A program made the translations under genes and the position numbers. From positions 1,162,612 through 1,226,611 of the forward strand of contig NC_015320.1 in NCBI RefSeq assembly GCF_000194625.1: a stretch of 64,000 nucleotides of DNA, given 5' to 3'. This DNA comes from Archaeoglobus veneficus SNP6 (GTDB lineage Archaea; Halobacteriota; Archaeoglobi; Archaeoglobales; Archaeoglobaceae). The notes below the pieces were generated by a model. That model saw only the letters and a list, made by a program, of their open reading frames with translations. It had not been told where the DNA came from and ran no database searches. Shown here one piece after another: positions 29,775-39,700 of this stretch (position 1 is the stretch's first letter; each line of letters starts with the position of its first letter).

Positions 29775-31589
29775 TTACGCCTTATCCCCGAGTATCAGGC
29801 GGGGAGCAATCATCATGGACTTCAGCTCATCAAGTAGGAGTTTGAACGCGTAGCTCATCTCAACCCTGTGTATGTTGCTGTCGTCATCACATATCTTGCA
29901 GTAGGCTATATTGCGGCGATAGTCGTATGTTGCGACGTGCCCGCAATTACCACAAACGTAAACCTCAACCTTGTCCGATTCCTCCAGCAGCCTGTCCTTG
30001 AGCAGTAAAGCTGCACCGTGACCAATCAGCACGTCTCTTTCCATCTCTCCAAAACGCAGACCTCCCTTTCTCGCTCTTCCTTCGGTGGGCTGCCTCGTGA
30101 GAACCTGTACGGGCCCACGGCTTCTCGCATGTATCTTGCTCGAAACCATGTGGTACAGCTTCTGGTAGTAAATCACACCAACAAATATGTCAACGGTAAA
30201 GCGCTTACCTGTTATACCATCGTACATGACTTCCTTACCCGTATGACTGAAACCGTAGGCCTTGAGTATCTCTCTGAGGTCTTTCTCTTTCTCGCCGTAG
30301 AACACGGTAGCGTCTATCCTCCTGCCCTCGAGACTTCCAACCTTTCCACCAATCATCTCGAGGACGTGACCAACAGTCATACGCGAGGGGATGGCATGAG
30401 GATTGACGATCATGTCCGGAACTATGCCCGATTCTGTGAATGGCATGTCCTCCTCGGGCACTATGAGGCCGATAACACCCTTCTGACCGTGCCTCGACGC
30501 AAACTTGTCACCGAGTTCTGGAATTCTCAAATCTCTAACCCTTACCTTCGCGAGCTTGGAACCGCTTTCAGACTGCATGAGGAAGACTGCATCAACTATA
30601 CCCTTCTCGTTTGAACGCATTGTTATTGAAGTCTCCCTCCTCTTTTGCGGAGATATGCCGAGCTCCGTCGGCTCTTCAAGGAACCTTGGCGGAGACGTCT
30701 TGCCTATAAGCACATCGTCCGGCCCAACTTCAGTTTCGGGGAAAACGAGACCATCCTCATCGAGGTGTGCATACGCTTCGGCCCCTCTGAAACCAGAAAT
30801 ATCCGCTCCGGGAATCTCGAAGCGGTCTTCCTGACCGCCGGGATAACGCATTTCTTCGGTTTCGTACGTTCTGAAGAAGTGACTTCTGCCGAGGCCGCGA
30901 TCGATACTTCCCTTGTTGAATATGAGTGCATCCTCAATGTTGTAACCCTCATAGCTTATGACCGCAACTACAAAGTTCTGACCAGCAGGCCTCTCATCGA
31001 ACTTGATTTCGAGCTGCGTATCTGTCGTTACTATGGGTATCTGTGGATAGTGCAGCAGGTGGCCCCTCGTATCCGTACGCCACGCGAGGTTAGCGTAAGG
31101 CAGGCCGAGGCTCTGCTTTATCATCGCCGCCCCCATTGTGTTACGCGGCGATGCGTTGTGCTCCGGATACGGTATGCTTCCAGTACATATTCCAACTATC
31201 AGCGACGGACATAGCTCGAGGTGTGTGTGCTCAGGAGTTAGCTCCTCCTCGCTTACGGCAACGTAAGCGTTCTCTTCCTCTTCGGCGTCAAGAAACTCGA
31301 TCAAGCCCTGCTTTACAAGATCATCAAACGTTAGCTCTCCATTTTTCAGCTTCTCTATGTGCTCCTCAGTAAGCAGAGGCTTGCCATCCTTAACAACTAT
31401 GAGTGGTCTCCTCGCCCTTCCTGCATCGGTGTTTATCCTTACTTCATTGGAATCAGCATAGTATGCAACGTTAACCTGATCGGATATCTTCCCCTTTCTT
31501 CTGAACTCTCTAATCTGCTGGGCGAGTTTTTCTCCATCTTCGCAGAATCCTACAAGAGCCCCGTTAACGTAAACACGAGTTTTCCTCAT
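29775..31589 (-). CDS. rpoB1: RNA polymerase subunit B'
   Basis: C-terminal part of the split second-largest subunit, 604 residues. It contains the active-site lysine region ([25 protein letters not shown]), the hybrid-binding block and the C-terminal zinc site [10 protein letters not shown]...CKIC. The ATG directly abuts the rpoB2 stop and is preceded by AGGGGTGG. The B'/B'' split is known in methanogens and Archaeoglobus. Confidence 0.97.
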   Translation of the reverse strand: MRKTRVYVNGALVGFCEDGEKLAQQIREFRRKGKISDQVNVAYYADSNEVRINTDAGRARRPLIVVKDGKPLLTEEHIEKLKNGELTFDDLVKQGLIEFLDAEEEENAYVAVSEEELTPEHTHLELCPSLIVGICTGSIPYPEHNASPRNTMGAAMIKQSLGLPYANLAWRTDTRGHLLHYPQIPIVTTDTQLEIKFDERPAGQNFVVAVISYEGYNIEDALIFNKGSIDRGLGRSHFFRTYETEEMRYPGGQEDRFEIPGADISGFRGAEAYAHLDEDGLVFPETEVGPDDVLIGKTSPPRFLEEPTELGISPQKRRETSITMRSNEKGIVDAVFLMQSESGSKLAKVRVRDLRIPELGDKFASRHGQKGVIGLIVPEEDMPFTESGIVPDMIVNPHAIPSRMTVGHVLEMIGGKVGSLEGRRIDATVFYGEKEKDLREILKAYGFSHTGKEVMYDGITGKRFTVDIFVGVIYYQKLYHMVSSKIHARSRGPVQVLTRQPTEGRARKGGLRFGEMERDVLIGHGAALLLKDRLLEESDKVEVYVCGNCGHVATYDYRRNIAYCKICDDDSNIHRVEMSYAFKLLLDELKSMMIAPRLILGDKA

Positions 31590-33071
31590 TTAACCACCCC
31601 TTATAGGCTCAACGCCAAGGGTAAAGAGGATGTTTCTTACCTCTTCCTCATCCGTCCCAACGCTCACTTCTGCATACTGAGCGAGGTTCTTAACCAGACC
31701 ACAGTTCGGTCCTTCCGGGGTTTCTGATGGGCATATGCGACCCCACTGCGTTGGGTGCAAATCACGAGCCTCGAAATGTGGCTGTGAGCGGGAAAGAGGA
31801 GATATCACACGTCTCAGGTGAGAAATGACGGAAATGTAGTTGTGCCTGTCTATAAGCTGCGATACGCCCGTCCTGCCTCCAACCCAGTTACCTGTCGCCA
31901 TTGGATGCATTATCCTGTCCGTAAGGACGTCGCTCCTCACTGCAGTTGACATCTTGAGCGGTCTTCCTCTTACTTTCGCCCTTTCGAGCTGGTACTTAAC
32001 GTCCTTAACGAGTCTGAGAAATGCAACACGGAAGATTTCCTCCATTAGATCTCCTGCGAGTTTAAGCCTCTTGTTTGCGTAGTGGTCCTTGTCGTCCTCC
32101 ATTCTCAGGCCAAGAGCGAGTTCGAAAACAGCTTCAGCCATTCTTGCGAGGTAGAATGCCTTCGCTCTCCTCGCTTCGGGCTCAATTCCGAGGTGAGGCA
32201 GGAAGTACTGATCAAGAACCTGATTTGCACGCTGAATGCGGTACTCCTTGCTCTGCCCCGGAGCTACGCGCCTGCCGATGTAGTCGATCGCCTCCTCCTG
32301 AGTTTCGACTTCCGCCACCTCTACGTTTTCCAGCATGAACTTCATGATTTCCGGATCGCTGCTGACCATCGTAACTATTTCCTGATCAGTTTCAACGCCC
32401 AGAGCTTTCATCAGAGTCACAAACTGAATGGACTTGGGAAGCTGGGGGAATGTGACTTCGAGGATATTGTTCCTGCCTCTTTCAACAACTACAAGGGCTC
32501 TGTACCCGGCCCTCTGGCTGAAGCACTTCGCAACTTCTATTTCCTCACCATATCGCTCTTCCTTCTCGAGCAGAATCTTGTTGGGAGCCAAATCCTCAAG
32601 AGTCATCAAAGCTCGTTCGCTTCCATTTACTATGAAGTAACCACCCGGATCGAGGGGGTCTTCGCCAACAGTTACCGGATCAACCTCGTTGAGATTGCAA
32701 GCTTTTGACTTGACCATGATAGGTAGCATACCTACCTCTACTACCTCCTCCTCGAGTTCTCTTCCTTCATCAATCACTTGACACTGAAGATAAATCGGCG
32801 CGGCATACGTGAGGTTTCTGAGCCTTGCCATTGCAGGGTAGAGCGGAACTCTGCTCCCATCTGCTTCTTTCACAATCGGTCTTTCAACCCAAATCTTCCC
32901 GAGCTTCACGTACGTATCGGGAATGTCAAGCTCTATCTTCTTCTGCTCGTCTATGACCCTCTGAAGTCCTTCATCCAGAAACCTGTTAAACGAGTCTATC
33001 TGGTGCTTAACCAACCTTTCATGTGTGAAGTACGCCTTCGCGAGGGCTCTTCTGTCCAGCATATCATCCAC
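31590..33071 (-). CDS. rpoB2: RNA polymerase subunit B''
   Basis: N-terminal part of the second-largest subunit, 493 residues, with the protrusion, lobe and fork (GYFIVNGSERALMTLEDLAPN, MAVATGNW-like MATGNWVGGRTGVSQLIDRHNY, LHPTQWGRICPSETPEGPNCGL). It ends cleanly with a stop one base before the rpoB1 start. It lies about 75 bases after rpoH. Confidence 0.97.
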   Translation of the reverse strand: MDDMLDRRALAKAYFTHERLVKHQIDSFNRFLDEGLQRVIDEQKKIELDIPDTYVKLGKIWVERPIVKEADGSRVPLYPAMARLRNLTYAAPIYLQCQVIDEGRELEEEVVEVGMLPIMVKSKACNLNEVDPVTVGEDPLDPGGYFIVNGSERALMTLEDLAPNKILLEKEERYGEEIEVAKCFSQRAGYRALVVVERGRNNILEVTFPQLPKSIQFVTLMKALGVETDQEIVTMVSSDPEIMKFMLENVEVAEVETQEEAIDYIGRRVAPGQSKEYRIQRANQVLDQYFLPHLGIEPEARRAKAFYLARMAEAVFELALGLRMEDDKDHYANKRLKLAGDLMEEIFRVAFLRLVKDVKYQLERAKVRGRPLKMSTAVRSDVLTDRIMHPMATGNWVGGRTGVSQLIDRHNYISVISHLRRVISPLSRSQPHFEARDLHPTQWGRICPSETPEGPNCGLVKNLAQYAEVSVGTDEEEVRNILFTLGVEPIRGG

Positions 33072-33146
33072 CTCTAAACATAGCTAACGCTAACAAGACG
33101 GGATTCCGGGCGAGCGTACACGACATATACTCTCATAACTCCCGAT

Positions 33147-33380
33147 TCAGATAACAAGCCTGTATGCCACCGTCTTACCGGCTGTTGGGCTTTCACGAAT
33201 TATCCTCACTATGTCTCCTACCTTCGCCCCAATCTCCTTCGCAACAGGGTCATCTACCCTGATTTTTGGCAACTGCTCCGGCTTTACACCGAGGGTCTTA
33301 AGCAGTTCCTCAGCTTCCTCTTTGCTCAACACTTCGTGCTTCGGCACGAGTACGTGATCCTGTAGCCTGAACTTGCTCAT
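33147..33380 (-). CDS. rpoH: RNA polymerase subunit H
   Basis: A 77-residue protein equivalent to the C-terminal domain of eukaryotic RPB5 ([51 protein letters not shown]). It heads the protein genes of the RNA polymerase operon. Only 33 bases separate it from the tRNA-Lys gene on the same strand, with a GGTGA ribosome site but no TATA box in that gap. Confidence 0.96.
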   Translation of the reverse strand: MSKFRLQDHVLVPKHEVLSKEEAEELLKTLGVKPEQLPKIRVDDPVAKEIGAKVGDIVRIIRESPTAGKTVAYRLVI

Positions 33381-33413
33381 GTTTCTTCACCTGAAATGGA
33401 GGGAAAGGGCAGA

Positions 33414-33487
33414 CGGGCTCGACGGGATTTGAACCCGCGACCAACGGCTTAAAAGGCCGTTGCTCTGCCTGGCTGAGCTACGAGCCC
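33414..33487 (-). tRNA. tRNA-Lys (anticodon TTT)
   Basis: The minus strand folds as a complete tRNA: seven-pair acceptor stem (GGGCTCG with CGAGCCC), D arm GCTC...GAGC, anticodon stem ACGGC/GCCGT with loop CTTTTAA, and T arm GCGGG-TTCAAAT-CCCGT. The middle of the loop gives anticodon TTT, for Lys. CCA is not encoded; the discriminator is G. No intron is visible. Confidence 0.96.
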
Positions 33488-33520
33488 ATACCCAACTCTC
33501 GCTGTGCGTAGAGTATCAGG

Positions 33521-33528
33521 ATATAAAT
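33521..33528 (-). promoter_or_regulatory. TATA box for tRNA-Lys / RNA polymerase operon
   Basis: On the minus strand ATTTATAT lies about 37 bases before the tRNA-Lys 5' end, giving a start near 33499. No other TATA box is seen before rpoH, so this promoter may drive the tRNA and the polymerase genes together. Confidence 0.45.
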
Positions 33529-33575
33529 CTTTTTCCCAGCCCGGTGAAGAGCTGGTAGGTAGCAAGGGGCAATTT

Positions 33576-33600
33576 GTTCCAGAGACCCAGCTCTGGGAAC
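33576..33600. repeat. inverted repeat upstream of Lrp-type regulator
   Basis: GTTCCAGAG and CTCT(G)GGAAC face each other around a six-base spacer, nine pairs with one bulged G. It lies about 67 bases before the Lrp-type start. Lrp proteins usually bind such dyads at their own promoters; an RNA hairpin is the alternative. Confidence 0.4.
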
Positions 33601-33666
33601 AGCTTTAAAATCTTTCGCTCGGGAGTTAAAGAAAAACTTTAAAAGGAGGGGGTTTAAATAATAAAC

Positions 33667-34233
33667 ATGGATGACAAGGATAGACAGATAATCTCAATGC
33701 TGCAGAACAATGGCAGACTGCCTCTTTCGAGAATTGCCGACATTATAGGATTCAGCGTGATGGGTGTCAAAAAGAGGGTTGAGAAGCTTGAGTCCAAGGG
33801 ATTGATGCACGTAAGAGCGATGCTGAACGTGGAAAAACTCGGTATAAATCTTGCGATCATTGCAATGGAGATGGAGAATGCCGAAGCAATTGAGAATGTC
33901 GTAGAAAAGTTTAAAGAATGCCCACGCGTTCTCCGTTTCTTTGTTACAACCGGAGCCTACAACCTTTTCGCTATAGTTATCGCGGAAGACTATCACACCC
34001 TCGAGAGCATGAGTCTGGAAAGATGCTCGCTGAGGAACCAGAAAGGAATAAGAAGGTTCGAAATATACCCGGTGCAGGACGTTTTCTACAGTAGCTTCTT
34101 TGATATAGGTGTAATTCCAAAGAAAACCAGAGAAGATGCCCCGTGTGGTGTTTTTTGTGGCGAGTGTACGAGGTATAGGGCAGAGAGGTGTGTCGGCTGC
34201 CCGACAACAGTGTATTACAGAGGAGTACTGTAG
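33667..34233 (+). CDS. Lrp/AsnC-type regulator with Cys-rich C-terminal extension
   Basis: A 188-residue protein. Residues 1-60 are an Lrp-type helix-turn-helix (DDKDRQIISMLQNNGRLPLSRIADIIGFSVMGVKKRVEKLESKGL). A RAM-like ligand domain follows (about 65-150). The last 35 residues are unusual: CGVFCGECTRYRAERCVGC, a C-x3-C-x2-C-x6-C-x2-C cluster like those of DUF3795-type small metal-binding proteins. This tail could bind Fe-S or Zn and make the regulator redox or metal responsive. The downstream membrane protein overlaps by one base, so they are one operon. TATA-like TTTAAAAGG and GGAGGGGG precede the ATG. Confidence 0.8.
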   Translation: MDDKDRQIISMLQNNGRLPLSRIADIIGFSVMGVKKRVEKLESKGLMHVRAMLNVEKLGINLAIIAMEMENAEAIENVVEKFKECPRVLRFFVTTGAYNLFAIVIAEDYHTLESMSLERCSLRNQKGIRRFEIYPVQDVFYSSFFDIGVIPKKTREDAPCGVFCGECTRYRAERCVGCPTTVYYRGVL

Positions 34234-34886
34234 TGTATAGAGATGACTTTTTTTCAGATTTTCCACCTGTATACGGGTTAGACGCCAAAGGTAAAGAGAA
34301 ATTTGCCCGTAGAATTGCATTGGCGATTTTTATAGTTTTTCTGCTCATTGGTATCCTGTTTCTTGCCTCGAAAAAGCCACTCCTTGCAAATTTGCTGACC
34401 TTCTTTTCGTGCCTGTTAATCGGTCTTGTGACCAGTGAAATGACGTACTTTGCCGCAATAGATACGGGCTGGCTGCGAAATGGTATAGAGTTTGTCAAAG
34501 CGGTTAATGCAGATGCCTGGGCATGTTATTCACCATTTCCTCTGAACTACATTATCGTAGAAAGAGAAGGAGTTACTATAGCCATCCAGTCCTCACGCAA
34601 AGTGTACATATGCAAGGGCGTTGAGGAAGATGCCAGACTGCGGCATAGATTTGCCCTCGCTACAGGCCGCGTGGCGAGAAGAGAAGAATGCAGCGAGGAC
34701 TTAAGCCTTGGAGATTTCTACGTTAGAGTCTCGAAAATGGAAGAAGTCACTATTCCACACCCGCGTGAAAAGGAGAAAGTTGTAAGAGGAAAAGGGTTCA
34801 GGATCATTATACACAAACCATTCTACTGGATGCTCGATGTCGAATTGCTTGCCAACCTCGCTTGGAGTCTTAGTCGGGAGCTTTAA
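34233..34886 (+). CDS. membrane protein of unknown function, coupled to Lrp regulator
   Basis: A 217-residue protein beginning GTG 34233, which shares its first base with the stop of the regulator gene; GGAGTACT lies just before. Residues about 29-49 and 53-76 are hydrophobic and likely form two membrane helices. The rest is a soluble domain of mixed strand character (YIIVEREGVTIAIQSSRKVYICKGVEED, GDFYVRVSKMEEV). I recognise no family. The tight coupling suggests it is controlled by, or signals to, the Lrp protein. Confidence 0.7.
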   Translation: MYRDDFFSDFPPVYGLDAKGKEKFARRIALAIFIVFLLIGILFLASKKPLLANLLTFFSCLLIGLVTSEMTYFAAIDTGWLRNGIEFVKAVNADAWACYSPFPLNYIIVEREGVTIAIQSSRKVYICKGVEEDARLRHRFALATGRVARREECSEDLSLGDFYVRVSKMEEVTIPHPREKEKVVRGKGFRIIIHKPFYWMLDVELLANLAWSLSREL

Positions 34887-34923
34887 TCGGAAGTAATTTA
34901 TTGCCTTCCACAGCCTTCAGACT

Positions 34924-36567
34924 ATGCGAAGTGACGAGATTAAAAGAGGAATTGAAAGAACTGCTCACAGAGCTCTTCTCAAGGCTACTGGCCTGACTGA
35001 CGAGGATATGGACAAGCCATTCATCGGAGTTGCAAATGCTTACAACAACATCGTTCCAGGTCACATGCTCCTCGACAGGATAAGCGATGCTGTCAAGGAA
35101 GGTATCGCCTCCGCTGGCGGAGTTGCCTTCGAGTTTGGAGTCATAGGAATATGCGATGGCATAGCGATGGGGCATGACGGCATGCGCTTCGCTCTGCCTT
35201 CGAGAGAGCTCATAGCTGACTCAATTGAAGCGATGGTTCAGGCTCACTGTTTTGACGGGCTGGTTGTTGTGGGCTCGTGCGATAAGATAGTCCCCGGAAT
35301 GCTGATGGCAATGCTCAGGCTCGACATTCCTGCAATAGCAGTCACAGGCGGGCCGATGCTGGCAGAGAGAATCGGTGAGAAAGTTGTAACGATAAAGACA
35401 GCATTTGAAGCTGCTGGAGAGTATAAGGCTGGAAGGATAAGTGAGGAAGAGCTCAAACTATACGAAGACTACTGTGCCGCTTATTGTGGAAGCTGCCAGG
35501 GGCTTTACACCGCAAACACCATGCAGATTTTGACCGAGACTCTTGGCTTAAGTCTGCCATACTGCTCCACCTCGCCATGTGGCTCTTCGAGGAAGCTCAG
35601 AATAGCAAAGGAGAGTGGAAAGAGAGTTGTTGAGCTGGTTAAAAGAGGAATAAAACCATCCGACATCATAACAGAGGAGTCGTTCAGAAATGCTATAACC
35701 ATGGACATGCTCATTGGAGGTTCAACAAACACCGTTCTGCATCTGCCAGCAATAGCGAGAGAAGCTGGGATAGAACTTAGCCTCGATGTTTTCGACGAGA
35801 TAAGCAGGAAAACTCCCCACATCGTTTCACTCGATCCAGCGAGTGAGTACACCATCGCTGATTTGGACGAGAGCGGAGGAGTGCCCATGCTGATACAGAG
35901 GGCTAAAAAGTACTTCAGCAACGAGCTAACAATTAGCGGGCTGAGGATTTACGATATAGCCACAAAGGCGTTTGTGAGGGGTAGAGATATAATCAGAGAA
36001 GTCACTAATCCAATTCACAAAGAGGGCGGTATAGCAATTCTGTACGGTAATTTAGCGGAAAAAGGGTGTGTTGTGAAGGCTGCAGCCGTCAAAGAGGACA
36101 TGCTTAGATTTGAGGGAGAAGCTAAGGTCTTTGATTCGGAGCAGGAGGCATTGAAGGCAATTCTAAACAGCGAAGTTGAGGATGGAAACGTGGTCGTAAT
36201 AAGGTACATGGGGCCGAAGGGTGCTCCCGGAATGCCGGAAATGCTCCTGCCAACGGCTGCAATAGCTGGAATGGGGTTGAGCAGGGTTGCACTCATAACG
36301 GACGGCAGGTTCAGCGGGGCCACGAGGGGGCCGTGCATAGGCCACATTTCGCCCGAAGCTGCTGTAGGTGGGAATATTGCCCTCGTGGAAGATGGAGACG
36401 TCATAAGTATCGATATACCTGCAAGGAGAATTGAGCTTAAAGTTGATAATAATGTGCTGGAAGAAAGAAGGAAGAAGTGGAAGCCAAAGGAGAAGAAGCT
36501 GACAGGCTACCTTGCAAGGTATGCAAAACTCGTTAGTGGGGCCGAGAAGGGGGCTGTTTTTGAGTGA
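34924..36567 (+). CDS. ilvD: dihydroxy-acid dehydratase
   Basis: Branched-chain amino acid pathway Fe-S enzyme, 547 residues, dehydrating 2,3-dihydroxy-isovalerate and -3-methylvalerate. Conserved cluster ligands and active-site segments are present: [54 protein letters not shown]-like TAATTTATT about 25 bases before ATG suggests a leaderless mRNA. A related leucine-pathway synthase is encoded at 53540. Confidence 0.96.
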   Translation: MRSDEIKRGIERTAHRALLKATGLTDEDMDKPFIGVANAYNNIVPGHMLLDRISDAVKEGIASAGGVAFEFGVIGICDGIAMGHDGMRFALPSRELIADSIEAMVQAHCFDGLVVVGSCDKIVPGMLMAMLRLDIPAIAVTGGPMLAERIGEKVVTIKTAFEAAGEYKAGRISEEELKLYEDYCAAYCGSCQGLYTANTMQILTETLGLSLPYCSTSPCGSSRKLRIAKESGKRVVELVKRGIKPSDIITEESFRNAITMDMLIGGSTNTVLHLPAIAREAGIELSLDVFDEISRKTPHIVSLDPASEYTIADLDESGGVPMLIQRAKKYFSNELTISGLRIYDIATKAFVRGRDIIREVTNPIHKEGGIAILYGNLAEKGCVVKAAAVKEDMLRFEGEAKVFDSEQEALKAILNSEVEDGNVVVIRYMGPKGAPGMPEMLLPTAAIAGMGLSRVALITDGRFSGATRGPCIGHISPEAAVGGNIALVEDGDVISIDIPARRIELKVDNNVLEERRKKWKPKEKKLTGYLARYAKLVSGAEKGAVFE

Positions 36568-36574
36568 TTCGGGG

Positions 36575-36588
36575 TTTTTTATTTTTTT
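36575..36588 (+). terminator. T-rich terminator candidate after ilvD
   Basis: TTTTTTATTTTTTT begins eight bases after the ilvD stop, in the gap before the convergent surface-protein gene. Confidence 0.4.
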
Positions 36589-36703
36589 AGTTGAATATAT
36601 TTAAGTAATATTTTCGTTGAATGAGTGCCTTATAGTAATGCATGAATTAAACTGAAAACTTCTTTGAGATGAAGAAAAAATTTAAAAAAAATTGTTACAA
36701 TTG

Positions 36704-39700
36704 TTAGGATCTACTCCTTCCCACCAAAATTGCCAGAATTGTCATTGCTGCTACAGCCGCAAGAAGGTCAAAGCCAGGTGTTCGTTTCTCAGGCGTGATC
36801 ATTGTAGATGTTGCTGGCTGGGTTTCCTTGGGAATTTCTCCCATAGATGAAACCGTAGGCAGTGGCGATGGGGTGGTTTCAGGTGTAACTACCGGTGGCT
36901 TTGCAACAATTGCAAAGAGGCTGAATGAGCTAAGCCTGGATTCGTAGTAGACGTAGTCATTGTCTTCTCCCGTTATCTCTGAGGGGATTTCAATCCATTT
37001 GTCGCCCGTGTACTTCATAAGCGAAACCTGCTCCTTTGCGTAACCTTTCTCCTCCAGCCATGACTTTGCAACTCTGAACTTTATCCTGCCCTCAGCGTCA
37101 ATCTTCATTGCGGTGCCATACCTCGCAATGCCTATCTCGAATATGTTGTAAGTGTGGTATCGCGGTTCAGGAACTTCATCTGGCAGAGATCTGACTTTGG
37201 AGATTGCGAAGGTTACCGTTGCTGTTTCCTTTGGCTTTATAACCACTTCAACAACGTCTGCTGTTTCCACTATCTTCGATGATGGTTTGAATGACACTTC
37301 CTCCTGAGCAGGGACGTATCTCGCCTCCACGTGTTTAATTTCCGGTGGGGCTTCGAATGGTGGAGGGATGAAAGTTGCTCCGCCACCTCCACCCCCGGCT
37401 CCTCCAGCTCCTCTTCTTGGCGAAGTAACTGTTATTTGAACCGTTGCGTTATCCGTTGCCCCGTCGCTGTCTGTAACCGTAAGCTCAACCGTGTACGTGC
37501 CCGCTGATGAGTAGCTGTGTTTTACAACTACACCCGATGCTGTAGAACCATCGCCGAAGTCCCATGCGTAGCTGACTATGCTTCCATCCGAATCATAGCT
37601 TGAGGATGCGTTGAATGTTATTGCTTCTCCAGTCCTTGCAGACGTCTTGCTTGCCGTGAATGATGCAACTGGTGGGTTGTTTCTGACTTCAACTATTACA
37701 CTGCTTGAATTTTCGTTGCCCGCTGTATCGTTTGCTTTTATTGTATAATTCCAGTAACCGAGGGATGTGGTGTTGATGGAGATGTTGAACGCTGTGCCGT
37801 TTTGATAACTTCCCGAGTCAACGAATGTACCGTTCCTGTAAACCGCATACTTGTTTGGATGCGCATCTGCAATGACAACAGTCAGGTTTGCTTTGGTGTT
37901 TCTGTAAACTGATGGCGGATAGCTGATTACTGTTATTTGTGGAGGAGTTTTGTCTACCGTCACAACTCTCGTTCCTGTTGAGTTCCAGTGATTCAGGGAG
38001 TCATTCGCATACACCCTGTACGTGTGCGTGCCTTCTGATGTAATTGTATAGTTGAAATCAACAGCCTTGCCACTTCCAAGCTTCGACATTGTGTAATTTA
38101 CTCCGTTTACGTTTATCAAGGCGGTTGAAACGTTTGAGATTGCATCCGTAACGTTTACGGCGATCGTGACGGAAGTGTTTACGATGGAGTTGTTTGTAGG
38201 AGTAGGTGAGATGAATGTTATTGCTGGTGGTGTGATGTCCACAGCGAATGTCCAGGTTTGGCTTGCATTGGAATTGCCAGCGTCATCTGTTACTGCTACA
38301 TTCCATGTGTGAGTGCCTTCTGTCAATCCTGTAACGGTTACTGTTGTTAAAGTAGTGGTTGCATTCCCGGTTGTGTTGGCTACTCCGTCTATGTACAGTG
38401 TATAATCGATTAAAGTGTCTATGTTGTCGTACGCCGTAAAGTTGAAGGTTACTGTTGTGCTGTCTATGTTTGAGTTGTTTACTGGCTGGCTTAGGATTAT
38501 TACTGGAGGTGTGGTATCGAGAGTTATATGCCTTAATGGAGTTTGATTTAAATTACCCGCAGTATCGTTTACGTAAACTCTGTAGCTATAGCCACCTTCA
38601 TTCAATCCCGTTAAATTAATCCAGCAGTAACCCGTTTTGTTGTCCGAGCTTGTGTTTACAAAGGTCATTGTGTAGTTTGTTGAATTGAATTCTAAAATAC
38701 AGGTATCTACTGCACTCACACCATCGCTAACGCTCACATTTACATAAACCCAGTTTCTGCTTACATTTGCATGGTCAGGCTCTGTTGGGCTGGTGTAATA
38801 AATTACCGGAGGGGTTGTGTCAATAGCGAACGTTACCGTCTCTGTTGAGTTGGTATATCCGAGGGTGTCGTTGGCGTAGATTCTTACATAATGAGGACCA
38901 TCGCTCAGAGTTGGAGTTGTTCCAACGTAATAGCCGTTGGTGTAGGTTAACGTGATGTTTGTAGTTCCATCGATCTGGGCTATGACCGTGCTAACTCCAG
39001 AAGGATCGGTTGCTGAGACGTTTATCGTCACGGTTGATGTTGCATAGGTCGTGTTTTGCGGAGAGATTATAACAACGCTTGGCGGGAAGTGATCGTACGT
39101 TAACGGCAGGTAATCTATGTTGCTTGCATCCAATACATAGGGTGAATCGCATATTCCATCACCATCCGCATCGCTACTGCATGTTTGGCTGAACCCGGTT
39201 CCATCTGGCTTAGCCCAGTAGTTTCCGCCGAGGTAATTACCTCCAATTATGTTGCTGCCGGGTGTTTTCGTGGTGTTCCAAGAATTCGTGGTTCCGGTGA
39301 TATAGAAATTGTTGGTGTTGTTAAAGATGTTGTTGTAAATGAGGTTGTTGTTCGATGAGGAGAGGTACAGTCCATATGTATTTCTACCAGCCCCGTTGTT
39401 ACTGATTATATTTCCGGAAATCTCGGCGTTTGATATACTCTGCAAATAAATTCCACCATTGAAGTTGTTCTCAACGGTGTTGTTCTTGAATGTAAGAGTT
39501 GGATTGCTGGAGCTGTAGCCTTTGATGTACATTCCGTAGTTGTTGTTGTTTTCAGCAGTGTTGTTCTCAAGTCTGACTGTTCCTCTGATGTTGTAGAGGT
39601 AAACTCCAGCACCAAAGTTTGATGAGAAGTTGGAGTTGAGGATTGTGACGTTCTGGCTGTTTGTAGTGCTTCCCATGTCTATGAAAACTCCATGATTGGT

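Noticed and set aside
31585-31595. The break between rpoB2 and rpoB1 as a frameshift in one rpoB gene
   Set aside because: The stop and the new ATG abut cleanly, with a ribosome site before the ATG, and the B'/B'' split is known in Archaeoglobus and methanogens.
39406-39615. Extra ORFs inside the surface-protein repeat array
   Set aside because: They are other-frame shadows of a low-complexity repeat and have no start signals.
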